Position numbers and translations under genes: made by a program. Shown piece by piece: positions 1 to 4,976 of a DNA stretch of 6,000 nt; positions within the stretch are counted from its first letter, which is position 1; each line of letters starts with the position of its first letter. Origin of the DNA: Betaproteobacteria bacterium. Lineage in GTDB: Bacteria > Pseudomonadota > Gammaproteobacteria > Burkholderiales > Burkholderiaceae_C. The stretch is taken from contig RFSP01000121.1 of the NCBI GenBank assembly GCA_009923895.1, positions 1 to 6,000 of the forward strand. Reading direction: 5' to 3'. A model generated the notes under the pieces. That model was not told the DNA's origin. It did not search any database and saw only the letters and a list, made by a program, of their open reading frames with translations.

Positions 1-108
1 CAAAAGAACAACGCCGCAGCCTCTCGCGAAAAGGCCCTTCAATACCCTCGTGTGAACCCGCCTGCGCCCGCTGGGGCCGCCGCGCCAGCGCGCGCAGCCT
101 CTCAGTAG
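1..108 (+). CDS. C-terminal tail of an unidentified protein (5' end outside window)
   Basis: Reading frame 1 is open from the first base of the window to a TAG at 106-108 and gives about 35 residues. They begin with a polar stretch (QKNNAAASREKALQYPRVNPP) and end in an Ala/Pro-rich tail, a composition typical of a disordered protein C-terminus in a high-GC genome. The stop lies 15 bases before the end of the convergent gene at 124, a plausible tail-to-tail arrangement. No domain is visible, so no function can be given. The open frame is short enough to arise by chance, and the call rests on composition and layout only. Confidence 0.4.
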   Translation, partial: QKNNAAASREKALQYPRVNPPAPAGAAAPARAASQ

Positions 109-123
109 TTCAGCAGGGGTTTT

Positions 124-531
124 TCAATCGACACACAACAACACGTAGCTCACGGCGAAGGTGCCATCGGGTGGCACTCTGCGCCAATAGCCCATGTCTT
201 CCACCTCAAACCGCCGCTCTCCCGTCAACTTGGGCCCAGAGAAGCTGGTCATGTTTCCAATTCGGTGATACTTTTGTTTGCAGTCGATTTCATTGACGTA
301 ACGGCGCGAGCGCACCCCATTGGGATCGGGGTTGGCCAGGTCTTGCATTTCCCAAATCCGTCGCACGTCACCGTCTCGCTCGAGCGTGGTCATGTCCACG
401 TACAGAGAAAGTGCATCGGTCTTGACCAGGCGCTTCCAGTTGAAGGCGTAGACGCTGGGGCTCGTGACCACCAGTGCCAAGGCGCAAACAGGGGCCAGCC
501 AGATGGAGGGGCTCAGTTTCGGTTTCGACAC
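124..531 (-). CDS. Exported surface-adhesin protein E-like protein
   Basis: A 135-residue protein. Residues 1-29 form a signal peptide: a basic N-terminus, a hydrophobic core around residues 11-22, and a cleavage site after the VYA motif at 27-29. The mature part of about 105 residues follows the surface-adhesin protein E pattern. It has an early Trp (N-W at 30-31), a YVD segment near 44-46, a D-G-x-x-R-R-I-W strand ending at W60, a conserved Cys at 84, a second Trp at 116 followed by V-P-P-D-G, and a penultimate-region Cys at 133. C84 and C133 probably form a disulfide in the periplasm or at the cell surface. Family members are named after a Haemophilus adhesin, but most are uncharacterised, so adhesion is not shown here. 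The start is GTG at 531-529, preceded by GGGAG nine bases upstream (541-545 on the plus strand). The gene lies 15 bases after the transferase gene and is probably cotranscribed with it. Confidence 0.8.
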   Translation of the reverse strand: MSKPKLSPSIWLAPVCALALVVTSPSVYAFNWKRLVKTDALSLYVDMTTLERDGDVRRIWEMQDLANPDPNGVRSRRYVNEIDCKQKYHRIGNMTSFSGPKLTGERRFEVEDMGYWRRVPPDGTFAVSYVLLCVD

Positions 532-546
532 GCCAGAGGTCTCCCA

Positions 547-1479
547 TCAAGGCCTGAAGTAGGTGCCCGCCAAGGTCACCACTTGCCCGCCAGAACCAAT
601 TTTGAAGCGCGAAATGCCCGCCAAATCGCGCGTATTGAGTCCGCCCAAGTCCAGCACGCGCAGGCCTTGCGACCGCAGGTACTCCATGCCTCGCCAAAGC
701 AGCAGGTTGTGGGCATTCAAGCGTCGTCCTTCCTCGTTGGACCAGCCGATATGGTAGCTTGCCACCGACCCGTGCCGCAGAAACAGCATGGCCGCAATGG
801 TTTGTCCGCCCGATTTGGCCGAAGCCACCGCAAAGGCCTGAGGACGCTTCGAAAATGCGGCGATATAGGTTTCCACAAAACCGGTGGGCAGCCCGTGAAA
901 CCCGCGTCGCTCGCGTTGCTCGCCCTCACGCTCCAGCAACCATCGACACAGCGGCATGTTGGGCTCCACGGTCACCCGCAGCTCGGTCTGGCTTTCAGCC
1001 TTGACCAGCCGATTGCGCCAGTTGCCATCCATCGATTCGCGCAACGCCGCTGCAGGGCGGCTCAGGTCGATGTAGGCCGTGGAATACCCGGTCATGACTC
1101 TGGAAAAGCCAGCGACCTCACCCGGTTGCAGGGCTTCACCGGCCTGGTCAGGCGACCACAAGACCACTCGAAGGGGCGGCTGCGGCAGGGCGCGTTGCAT
1201 CTGACGCATCCAATGACGTCGCTCGTCTGCGCTCAGCTCTGCCGACCACACCGGTCCGCGACTGCACGAGGCCACCGACAAGTAACCCAAGACTTTCCGG
1301 CCCACAAACTGTGCCAGGGCCAAAGGGCGGCTGCCATCCCACACCCAAGCCCGGTGGACCCGCACCCCCAACGCCTTCATGGCATTGCCGTAGGCCCACG
1401 ACTGTTGCAGAGACCCCAAATGCTGGGCATGAAAGGCATCCCAGGCCTCAGGGTCGACGGGGTTCCATTGGATCTCCAT
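547..1479 (-). CDS. FemAB/GNAT-fold transferase (peptidoglycan bridge enzyme-like)
   Basis: A 310-residue protein from ATG at 1479-1477, with TGA at 549-547. It resembles the FemAB-like branch of the GNAT superfamily (Acetyltransf_6 type). Near the N-terminus is QQSWAYG (25-31), then S-R-G-P-V-W (73-78), a basic N-W-R-N-R segment (153-157), and the diagnostic C-terminal GNAT half. That half contains Y-H-I-G-W (242-246), a nucleotide- or acyl-donor-binding helix beginning with NAHNLLLW (255-262), the strand LDLGGLN (276-282), and the terminal G-I-S-R-F-K-I-G-S-G-G segment (288-298). Known relatives transfer amino acids from aminoacyl-tRNA to peptidoglycan precursors or acylate other substrates; the substrate here cannot be read from the sequence. 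An in-frame GTG at 1512-1510 would add 11 residues (R-L-N-N-R-K..). I prefer the ATG because the extra residues look unlike the family and the GTG overlaps the probable promoter. Neither start has a clear Shine-Dalgarno. The adhesin-E-like gene follows after 15 bases. Confidence 0.8.
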   Translation of the reverse strand: MEIQWNPVDPEAWDAFHAQHLGSLQQSWAYGNAMKALGVRVHRAWVWDGSRPLALAQFVGRKVLGYLSVASCSRGPVWSAELSADERRHWMRQMQRALPQPPLRVVLWSPDQAGEALQPGEVAGFSRVMTGYSTAYIDLSRPAAALRESMDGNWRNRLVKAESQTELRVTVEPNMPLCRWLLEREGEQRERRGFHGLPTGFVETYIAAFSKRPQAFAVASAKSGGQTIAAMLFLRHGSVASYHIGWSNEEGRRLNAHNLLLWRGMEYLRSQGLRVLDLGGLNTRDLAGISRFKIGSGGQVVTLAGTYFRP

Positions 1480-1512
1480 GCCGGTGGTGGTCTTGCGGTT
1501 GTTCAAGCGCAC

Positions 1513-1539
1513 TTAAGATAACTGCTGTGAAGCCGATTC
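1513..1539 (+). promoter_or_regulatory. Sigma-28 (FliA) promoter for motAB
   Basis: TTAAGATA at 1513-1520 and GCCGATTC at 1532-1539 are separated by exactly 11 bases. The enterobacterial FliA consensus is TAAAGTTT, 11 bases, GCCGATAA; the matches here are 5/8 and 6/8, with the GCCGAT core intact. The predicted start is near 1546, about 220 bases before the motA ATG. Control of motAB by sigma-28 is the established arrangement in many flagellated proteobacteria, which supports the call. The long leader contains a possible small coding region at 1608-1751. Confidence 0.7.
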
Positions 1540-1544
1540 ATCAA
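1515..1544 (-). promoter_or_regulatory. Possible sigma-70 promoter for the femAB-like gene
   Basis: On the minus strand a TTGATG box (plus-strand 1539-1544, 4/6 to TTGACA) is followed after 18 bases by TATCTT (plus-strand 1515-1520, 4/6 to TATAAT). Transcription would begin near 1508, leaving a leader of about 30 bases before the ATG at 1479 and starting inside the alternative GTG start. The match is weak and is inference only. It occupies almost the same bases as the rightward sigma-28 promoter. Confidence 0.3.
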
Positions 1545-1607
1545 CGTCCGTTTAAGCGAAGCACGAAGACATCGCGCGGAGCTGCGCCCTCCATTTTGGG
1601 GCACGAC

Positions 1608-1751
1608 GTGCCGCGTGCACGAATCACCGCCGCAGGGTGGGGGTGGTTGGTGGTGTATCTGGGCCTGCCAGTGGCCGTTTTGGGCAACTTGCTGGACCTG
1701 CTGACACAATGGGCGTTTGGATGGTGCATCGGGTTGTGGTGCTTGGCCTAG
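1608..1751 (+). CDS. Possible small hydrophobic membrane protein upstream of motA
   Basis: A 47-residue frame from GTG at 1608 to TAG at 1749-1751. A GGGG run lies six bases upstream of the GTG as a possible ribosome-binding site, and TTG at 1596 is another possible start. After a short basic head (P-R-A-R), almost the whole protein is hydrophobic and Trp-rich: WLVVYLGLPVAVLG is followed by NLLDLLTQWAFGW and a C-I-G-L-W-C-L end. This would fit one or two membrane passes. Third codon positions are strongly GC-rich, like the neighbouring genes. It ends 15 bases before motA and would lie on the sigma-28 transcript. I do not recognise the family. It could instead be non-coding leader that happens to be open. 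Confidence 0.45.
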   Translation: MPRARITAAGWGWLVVYLGLPVAVLGNLLDLLTQWAFGWCIGLWCLA

Positions 1752-1755
1752 ATGT

Positions 1756-1760
1756 AAGGG
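1756..1760 (+). promoter_or_regulatory. Ribosome-binding site of motA
   Basis: AAGGG lies six bases before the ATG at 1767. It immediately follows the TAG (1749-1751) of the small upstream frame, so ribosomes finishing that frame could feed motA. Confidence 0.6.
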
Positions 1761-1766
1761 ATAGCC

Positions 1767-2630
1767 ATGTTCTTCTTCGTTGGTATTGCTGTTGTTTTCA
1801 TTACTGTGTTCGGTGGCTACATCATGGCCGGCGGCAAGATGGCACCCATCATCAAAGCCGCGCCGATAGAGTTCGTCATCATTATGGGATCAGCCATTGG
1901 TGCGTCGCTGGTCAGCAACAGCTTCCCGATCTTCAAGGCCGCCATGGGAGGCATTGGCAAGTGCATCTCTGGCCCCAAGTGGAAGCCTGAAGATTATTTG
2001 GGCCTCATCGTCCTGGTGGGCAAACTCCAGGGGGTGATGAAGAAAGAGGGCGTCGTGGCGCTGGAAGCGCACGTCGAAAACCCTGACTCGAGCCCGATAT
2101 TTGGTGAATTTCCCAAGCTGGCCAAAGACCATTCGGTGGTGCAAATGATCTGCGATCCCTTGCGATTGATGATCATCACCCAGGGCAACCTCGACGCCGA
2201 GGTGCTAGACGAGGTCATGAACACGGCCATCAAGCAGCACCATCATGACGAGCTGCGCGCTCCGGCGGCACTCGACAAGATTGCGGGCTCCTTGCCCGCG
2301 CTGGGTATTGTGGCTTGCGTGTTGGGTGTGGTGAAGACCATGGGCGCCATTGACCAGCCGCCTCCCGTACTGGGCGCCTTGATCGGCTCAGCCCTGGTGG
2401 GCACCATGTTGGGCGTGTTCTTGTCGTACGGCTTTTTTGACCCGTTTGCGGCACGCCTGACGCAGGTCATCGACGAAGAGGGGCAGGTCTACCGGGTCAT
2501 TCAAAAGATGATCGTCAGCAACCTCAAAGGGGAGCCCCAGCCGGTCACGATTGAAGCGGCGCGCTCTTGCATCAGCCACCACAATCAGCCCAGTTTCTCC
2601 GAAGTATTTGACAGTCTGCGAGGCGCTTGA
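1767..2630 (+). CDS. motA: Flagellar motor stator protein MotA
   Basis: A 287-residue inner-membrane protein of the usual length for the E. coli-type MotA family. With MotB it forms the ion channel and torque generator of the flagellar motor. Transmembrane segment 1 spans about residues 2-20 (ending F-G-G-Y-I-M) and segment 2 about 33-51. A large cytoplasmic loop follows (about 60-170), then segments 3 (about 175-195) and 4 (about 201-224). The loop residues that contact FliG are kept: K92 aligns with E. coli R90, and E100 in the A-L-E-A-H-V-E-N-P motif aligns with E98. The mechanistically important prolines are present as P177 (S-L-P-A-L-G-I-V) and P226 (G-F-F-D-P). ATG at 1767 is preceded by AAGGG. 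Its TGA overlaps the motB start by one base, consistent with translational coupling and fixed stoichiometry. Expression is probably from the sigma-28 promoter at 1513. Whether the coupling ion is H+ or Na+ cannot be settled from the sequence. Confidence 0.97.
   Translation: MFFFVGIAVVFITVFGGYIMAGGKMAPIIKAAPIEFVIIMGSAIGASLVSNSFPIFKAAMGGIGKCISGPKWKPEDYLGLIVLVGKLQGVMKKEGVVALEAHVENPDSSPIFGEFPKLAKDHSVVQMICDPLRLMIITQGNLDAEVLDEVMNTAIKQHHHDELRAPAALDKIAGSLPALGIVACVLGVVKTMGAIDQPPPVLGALIGSALVGTMLGVFLSYGFFDPFAARLTQVIDEEGQVYRVIQKMIVSNLKGEPQPVTIEAARSCISHHNQPSFSEVFDSLRGA
2620..2623 (+). promoter_or_regulatory. Ribosome-binding site that fixes the motB start
   Basis: GAGG inside the last motA codons lies six bases before ATG at 2630-2632. 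This spacing favours the ATG over the adjacent TTG at 2627. The motA TGA (2628-2630) and the motB ATG share one base. Confidence 0.6.
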
Positions 2631-3655
2631 TGGCCACCGCTGAACAGCAAGCCGCTGCGCCGGCCGCCGAAGATCCGGCGGCCGCGGGGGCTGCTGCGCC
2701 AGCGGCAGCCGAAGCCGCGCAACAGCCTGCAGAAGCCGCTGCCGCGCCTGAGGAGCCGGTCCGCCCGATCATCATCAAGAAGGTCATTGAGGAGGGCCAT
2801 GGTGGCGCGCACGGTGGTGCGTGGAAGATCGCCTTGGCTGACATGATGACCGCCATGATGGCGTTCTTCTTGCTCATGTGGCTGTTGGGCGCCAGCACCG
2901 AAGACAGAAAGCGCAGCGTGGCCGACTACTTCCGCCCTTCGTCGCACAGCGACATCACCTTTGGTGAGTTGGCGGGCTCCAACGGGCTGTTTGGAGGCCA
3001 GTCCATCATCGATACCGATGGCTTTCCCTTCACAGCCAAGCAAACTTCCGTTCTGGAGCGCCTGACGCCCAAGTCGCAGGCCGGCCCCAACAGCGACAAC
3101 GGTTCGTCCAAAGAAGAAAACAACCGCGAAGGCCCGTCCGAAGACACCCCGGCCAACTCACCTCCCACCAAGGCGCAAAAGCAAGACCAAGAAAACTTTG
3201 ACAAGGTGGAAAAAGAGGTCAAACAAAAGCTGGCGGACAACAAACAGCTTGAAAAGCTCAAAGACCAGGTCAATGTGGTGCGCGACAAAGACGGTCTGCG
3301 CATTGAGATCATCGACAAGGCCGACTTCTCTATGTTCACGCTGGGCACGGCAGACATCACGCCCCGTGCAGCAGGGCTTCTCAAGGAAATCGCCAACTCG
3401 GTCAGCGGGCTGCCCAACAAGTTGGCCATTCGAGGTCATACCGACAGTCTGGGCTTCGCGGCCGACAGCGTGCGCAACAACTGGACCTTGTCCACCGAGC
3501 GGGCAGACTCCACTCGTCAGTACCTGCAAAGTGCTGGTGTGGCCTCCAACCGCTTTGCCCGCATTGAGGGCGTGGCCGACACCTACCCCTTTGTGGCAGC
3601 CAACCCGGCCGATCCCCGCAACCGGCGGGTCAGTATCACGGTGTTGAACCAGTAA
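2630..3655 (+). CDS. motB: Flagellar motor stator protein MotB with long Ala/Pro-rich N-terminus
   Basis: A 341-residue protein with one membrane segment that anchors the stator to peptidoglycan and carries the ion-binding aspartate. Residues 1-44 are almost entirely Ala, Pro, Glu and Gln. Then comes the usual basic cytoplasmic segment (R-P-I-I-I-K-K, 45-51), the G-H-G-G-A-H-G-G-A-W-K-I motif (56-67), and the essential D71 at the head of the transmembrane helix (about 70-87). E. coli has this Asp at position 32, so the N-terminus here is about 39 residues longer. The plug-like segment (E-D-R-K-R-S-V-A-D-Y-F, 91-101) follows. The linker is polar and rich in Asn, Ser, Glu and Lys, about 145-205. 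The OmpA-like peptidoglycan-binding domain (about 220-341) has GHTD at 269-272, N-W-T-L-S-T-E-R-A at 284-292 and P-R-N-R-R-V at 329-334. It is coupled to motA by a one-base overlap. The gene looks intact. Confidence 0.97.
   Translation: MATAEQQAAAPAAEDPAAAGAAAPAAAEAAQQPAEAAAAPEEPVRPIIIKKVIEEGHGGAHGGAWKIALADMMTAMMAFFLLMWLLGASTEDRKRSVADYFRPSSHSDITFGELAGSNGLFGGQSIIDTDGFPFTAKQTSVLERLTPKSQAGPNSDNGSSKEENNREGPSEDTPANSPPTKAQKQDQENFDKVEKEVKQKLADNKQLEKLKDQVNVVRDKDGLRIEIIDKADFSMFTLGTADITPRAAGLLKEIANSVSGLPNKLAIRGHTDSLGFAADSVRNNWTLSTERADSTRQYLQSAGVASNRFARIEGVADTYPFVAANPADPRNRRVSITVLNQ
2661..2685 (+). repeat. GC-rich inverted repeat in the 5' part of motB
   Basis: CGGCCGCC (2661-2668) is the exact reverse complement of GGCGGCCG (2677-2684). 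One further inner pair (2669 with 2676) gives a nine-pair stem with a six-base loop. It begins about 30 bases after the motB ATG, within the Ala-rich coding stretch. It may be only a by-product of alternating Ala codons, or it may influence translation. Confidence 0.45.
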
Positions 3656-3670
3656 GCAGCGGGGCTGAAG

Positions 3671-3833
3671 ATTGCTTCGTCGCTGCGCTCCTCGCAATGA
3701 CGGAGCGCGCAACGGCGTCGCTGCGCTCCTCGCAATGACGGGGAGCGTGGTCTGTTGAAAGGTTGCTTCGGACCCGTGGGGCCCTCGCAATGACCCGTCA
3801 TTGCGAGGAGGCCGTCAGGCCGACGTGGCAATC
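3671..3833. repeat. Cluster of interspersed palindromic repeats between convergent operons
   Basis: The 183 bases between the motB stop and the convergent gene ending at 3839 hold no gene and are almost wholly repeats. Two copies share an exact 25-base block (3678-3702 and 3716-3740); the first is preceded by ATTGCTT. A third, diverged copy in the same orientation spans about 3761-3794 (TTGCTTCG at one end, CCTCGCAATGAC at the other). A fourth, in the opposite orientation, spans about 3796-3833, starting CGTCATTGCGAGGAG and ending TGGCAATCT with an inner GGCC-GTCA-GGCC hairpin. Copies three and four meet as a 12-base perfect inverted repeat (3783-3794 with 3797-3808) around a two-base loop. 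I know this motif (TCATTGCGAGGAGC...GCAATC) as a widespread bacterial intergenic repeat whose spurious translations contain HCEERSDEAI. As convergent-gene spacer DNA it may act as a bidirectional transcription barrier, though no T-run is present. Confidence 0.9.
3783..3808. terminator. Strong hairpin that may stop both convergent transcripts
   Basis: A 12-base-pair perfect stem (3783-3794 with 3797-3808) with a CC loop lies between the ends of motB and the convergent operon. It could form in either transcript. There is no following T-tract on either strand, so it is not a canonical Rho-independent terminator, and a role in termination or 3'-end protection is inference. Confidence 0.35.
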
Positions 3834-3838
3834 TCGCA

Positions 3839-4333
3839 CTAGAACGGCGGCTTGATCACCTGGGCGCAAGTGCCCTTGATCAGGGTGACCACCTTGCCTT
3901 CTGAAATGGTGAGCTGCTGCTCAAAAGCACCGGTGCTGCGGTCGATGGTGAATTGTTCCTGTCTGATCATGGTGCCAAACATCTGGAACATGGCCGGTCT
4001 CGTGACCCGCAGTTTGTTGCCCACAAAGCTCAAGGTGCCGCCACGGCTTTCCGAGATGGCGATGCGCCCCTGATACCAGCCCGAGCGCTTGTCAAAATCC
4101 ACCTGGGCGATCGTGATGCGCGCCGGTTCCTCGGTCTTGATCCCCAGCGCCATTTGCCCGTCTAAGTCCAGCCGCAACTCACACACAAAATCCATGACGC
4201 CCTTGCTCTTGGCGCCCGGATTGTGGGCCGCCAAAGGGTCGGAGCCGGGGCTGTCAGACAACATCCAAATCAGACCGAAAAGGGTGGCGGTGACTGCCGC
4301 ACCCGCGCCGGCACCTATGAGCAGCTGTTTCAT
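3839..4333 (-). CDS. Unrecognised membrane-anchored or exported beta-rich protein; third gene of the sigma-28 operon
   Basis: A 164-residue protein. Residues 1-25 are a short basic start (M-K-Q) and a Gly/Ala-rich hydrophobic helix with no obvious signal-peptidase site, so an uncleaved anchor with the rest in the periplasm is most likely. The remainder has alternating hydrophobic residues suggesting beta strands. Features include a Cys at 51, S-G-W-Y-Q-G-R-I-A-I (84-93), R-G-G-T-L-S-F-V (97-104), F-T-I-D-R-S-T-G-A-F (128-137), and a second Cys in G-T-C-A-Q-V near the end (156). C51 and C156 could form a disulfide in the periplasm. I do not recognise the family. ATG at 4333-4331 has a GAGGG about eight bases upstream. 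The gene starts 22 bases after the coiled-coil protein gene and stops with TAG, facing motB across the repeat cluster. A flagellar or motility role is inferred only from operon position and promoter. Confidence 0.85.
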   Translation of the reverse strand: MKQLLIGAGAGAAVTATLFGLIWMLSDSPGSDPLAAHNPGAKSKGVMDFVCELRLDLDGQMALGIKTEEPARITIAQVDFDKRSGWYQGRIAISESRGGTLSFVGNKLRVTRPAMFQMFGTMIRQEQFTIDRSTGAFEQQLTISEGKVVTLIKGTCAQVIKPPF

Positions 4334-4355
4334 CTCAAAACCCTCAAAACAGACA

Positions 4356-4976
4356 TTACGCGGCCGGTGCTGCGGACGCAGTCCCGCCGGGGGTGGCCGG
4401 TGGTGGCATGAGCGCCGATGACATCAGCCCCTTGTGTTCAATGCCTGCACGCTCAAACAAATACTTGCAAGCCTCGTCCAAGGCGGCGCGCGTGCGCGCC
4501 AAGTCTTCTTGCGCCATCGACAGGCTGTCAATGCCGCATTGGTAAATCGTGTTGGCTTGTGCCGAGGGGATCCAGGAGTCCACTTTGGACTTCAATGTCG
4601 AGACCAAACGGGTGTTCTTGGCCTCACCCTTGAGTCCCATCTTGCCGTCCATCACCCCTTCTTGGAAAAGACCCTCGATGTGGCTTTGCAAAATCATGGC
4701 GTAGCGCGGACGAATGTCTTCCACGTCCTCGGCCGATATGCCTTCAGGCGGGGTGCCCGACAGCGCATCCCACAAATCTTTGCCACTCAACCCCAAAAAG
4801 GCCCCGCGCTGGCCGCCCTTGGCCGAGACTTGGGCTTTTGCAGTGGCCAACTCGTGCAAGGCTTCTTGGGTGCGTCGCTCCAAGGCATTGAGTCGGTCTT
4901 GCAAGAAAATGAAGAACACCACCCCCATCAGCAGCCCGATGAGCAGCAGGCCAATGAGCAGGAGTTCAAAACTCAC
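4356..4976 (-). CDS. Unrecognised single-pass membrane protein with coiled coil; second gene of the sigma-28 operon
   Basis: A 206-residue protein. Residues 4-25 are a very hydrophobic Leu/Ile/Gly/Phe helix. A charged heptad-like segment follows (about 26-50, L-Q-D-R-L-N-A-L-E-R-R onward) that should form a coiled coil. Then comes a soluble domain with G-L-S-G-K-D-L-W-D-A-L-S-G (62-74), I-R-P-R-Y-A-M-I-L-Q-S-H-I-E-G-L-F (88-104) and a helix-rich stretch around 140-180 with Cys147 and Cys170. The tail (190-206) is Pro/Ala-rich and probably disordered. Having few charges before the helix and basic residues after it suggests a cytoplasmic C-terminus, but the orientation is uncertain. The start is GTG at 4976-4974, overlapping the TGA of the upstream gene as GTGA, with AGAGG seven bases upstream (4984-4988 on the plus strand). 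I do not recognise the family. The tight overlap implies cotranslation with, and perhaps binding to, the upstream product. Confidence 0.87.
   Translation of the reverse strand: MSFELLLIGLLLIGLLMGVVFFIFLQDRLNALERRTQEALHELATAKAQVSAKGGQRGAFLGLSGKDLWDALSGTPPEGISAEDVEDIRPRYAMILQSHIEGLFQEGVMDGKMGLKGEAKNTRLVSTLKSKVDSWIPSAQANTIYQCGIDSLSMAQEDLARTRAALDEACKYLFERAGIEHKGLMSSALMPPPATPGGTASAAPAA

Noticed and set aside
745..752. GCCGATAT on the plus strand inside the femAB-like gene, resembling a sigma-28 -10 box
   Set aside because: The 8-mer 11 bases upstream (726-733, GTCCTTCC) does not resemble TAAAGTTT, and no gene lies downstream in that direction.
1480..1512. GTG at 1512 as the start of the femAB-like gene
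   Set aside because: It adds 11 residues that do not look like the family, lacks a ribosome-binding site and overlaps promoter elements. The ATG at 1479 is preferred, though the GTG cannot be excluded.
265..1521. A 418-codon open frame on the plus strand opposite the femAB-like and adhesin genes
   Set aside because: It is antisense to two genes with recognisable family motifs. Its translation is rich in His, Arg, Gln and Pro with no domain pattern, typical of shadow frames in high-GC DNA.
1862..1869. GCCGATAG on the plus strand inside motA, resembling a sigma-28 -10 box
   Set aside because: The corresponding -35 position (1843-1850, CACCCATC) has no match, and the site encodes conserved motA residues.
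2627..2632. TTG at 2627 as the motB start
   Set aside because: The adjacent ATG at 2630 has better spacing from GAGG at 2620-2623 and overlaps the motA stop in the common coupled arrangement. The difference is one residue.
3158..3831. Minus-strand open frames across the end of motB and the repeat cluster, with peptides such as SLRGAQRRSN and HCEERSDEAI
   Set aside because: These are translations of the interspersed repeat plus antisense motB. The peptides recur as spurious annotations wherever this repeat occurs.
3671..3833. Repeat cluster considered as a CRISPR array
   Set aside because: Copies are few, unequal in length, present in both orientations, without uniform spacers, and internally palindromic. 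No cas gene is nearby.
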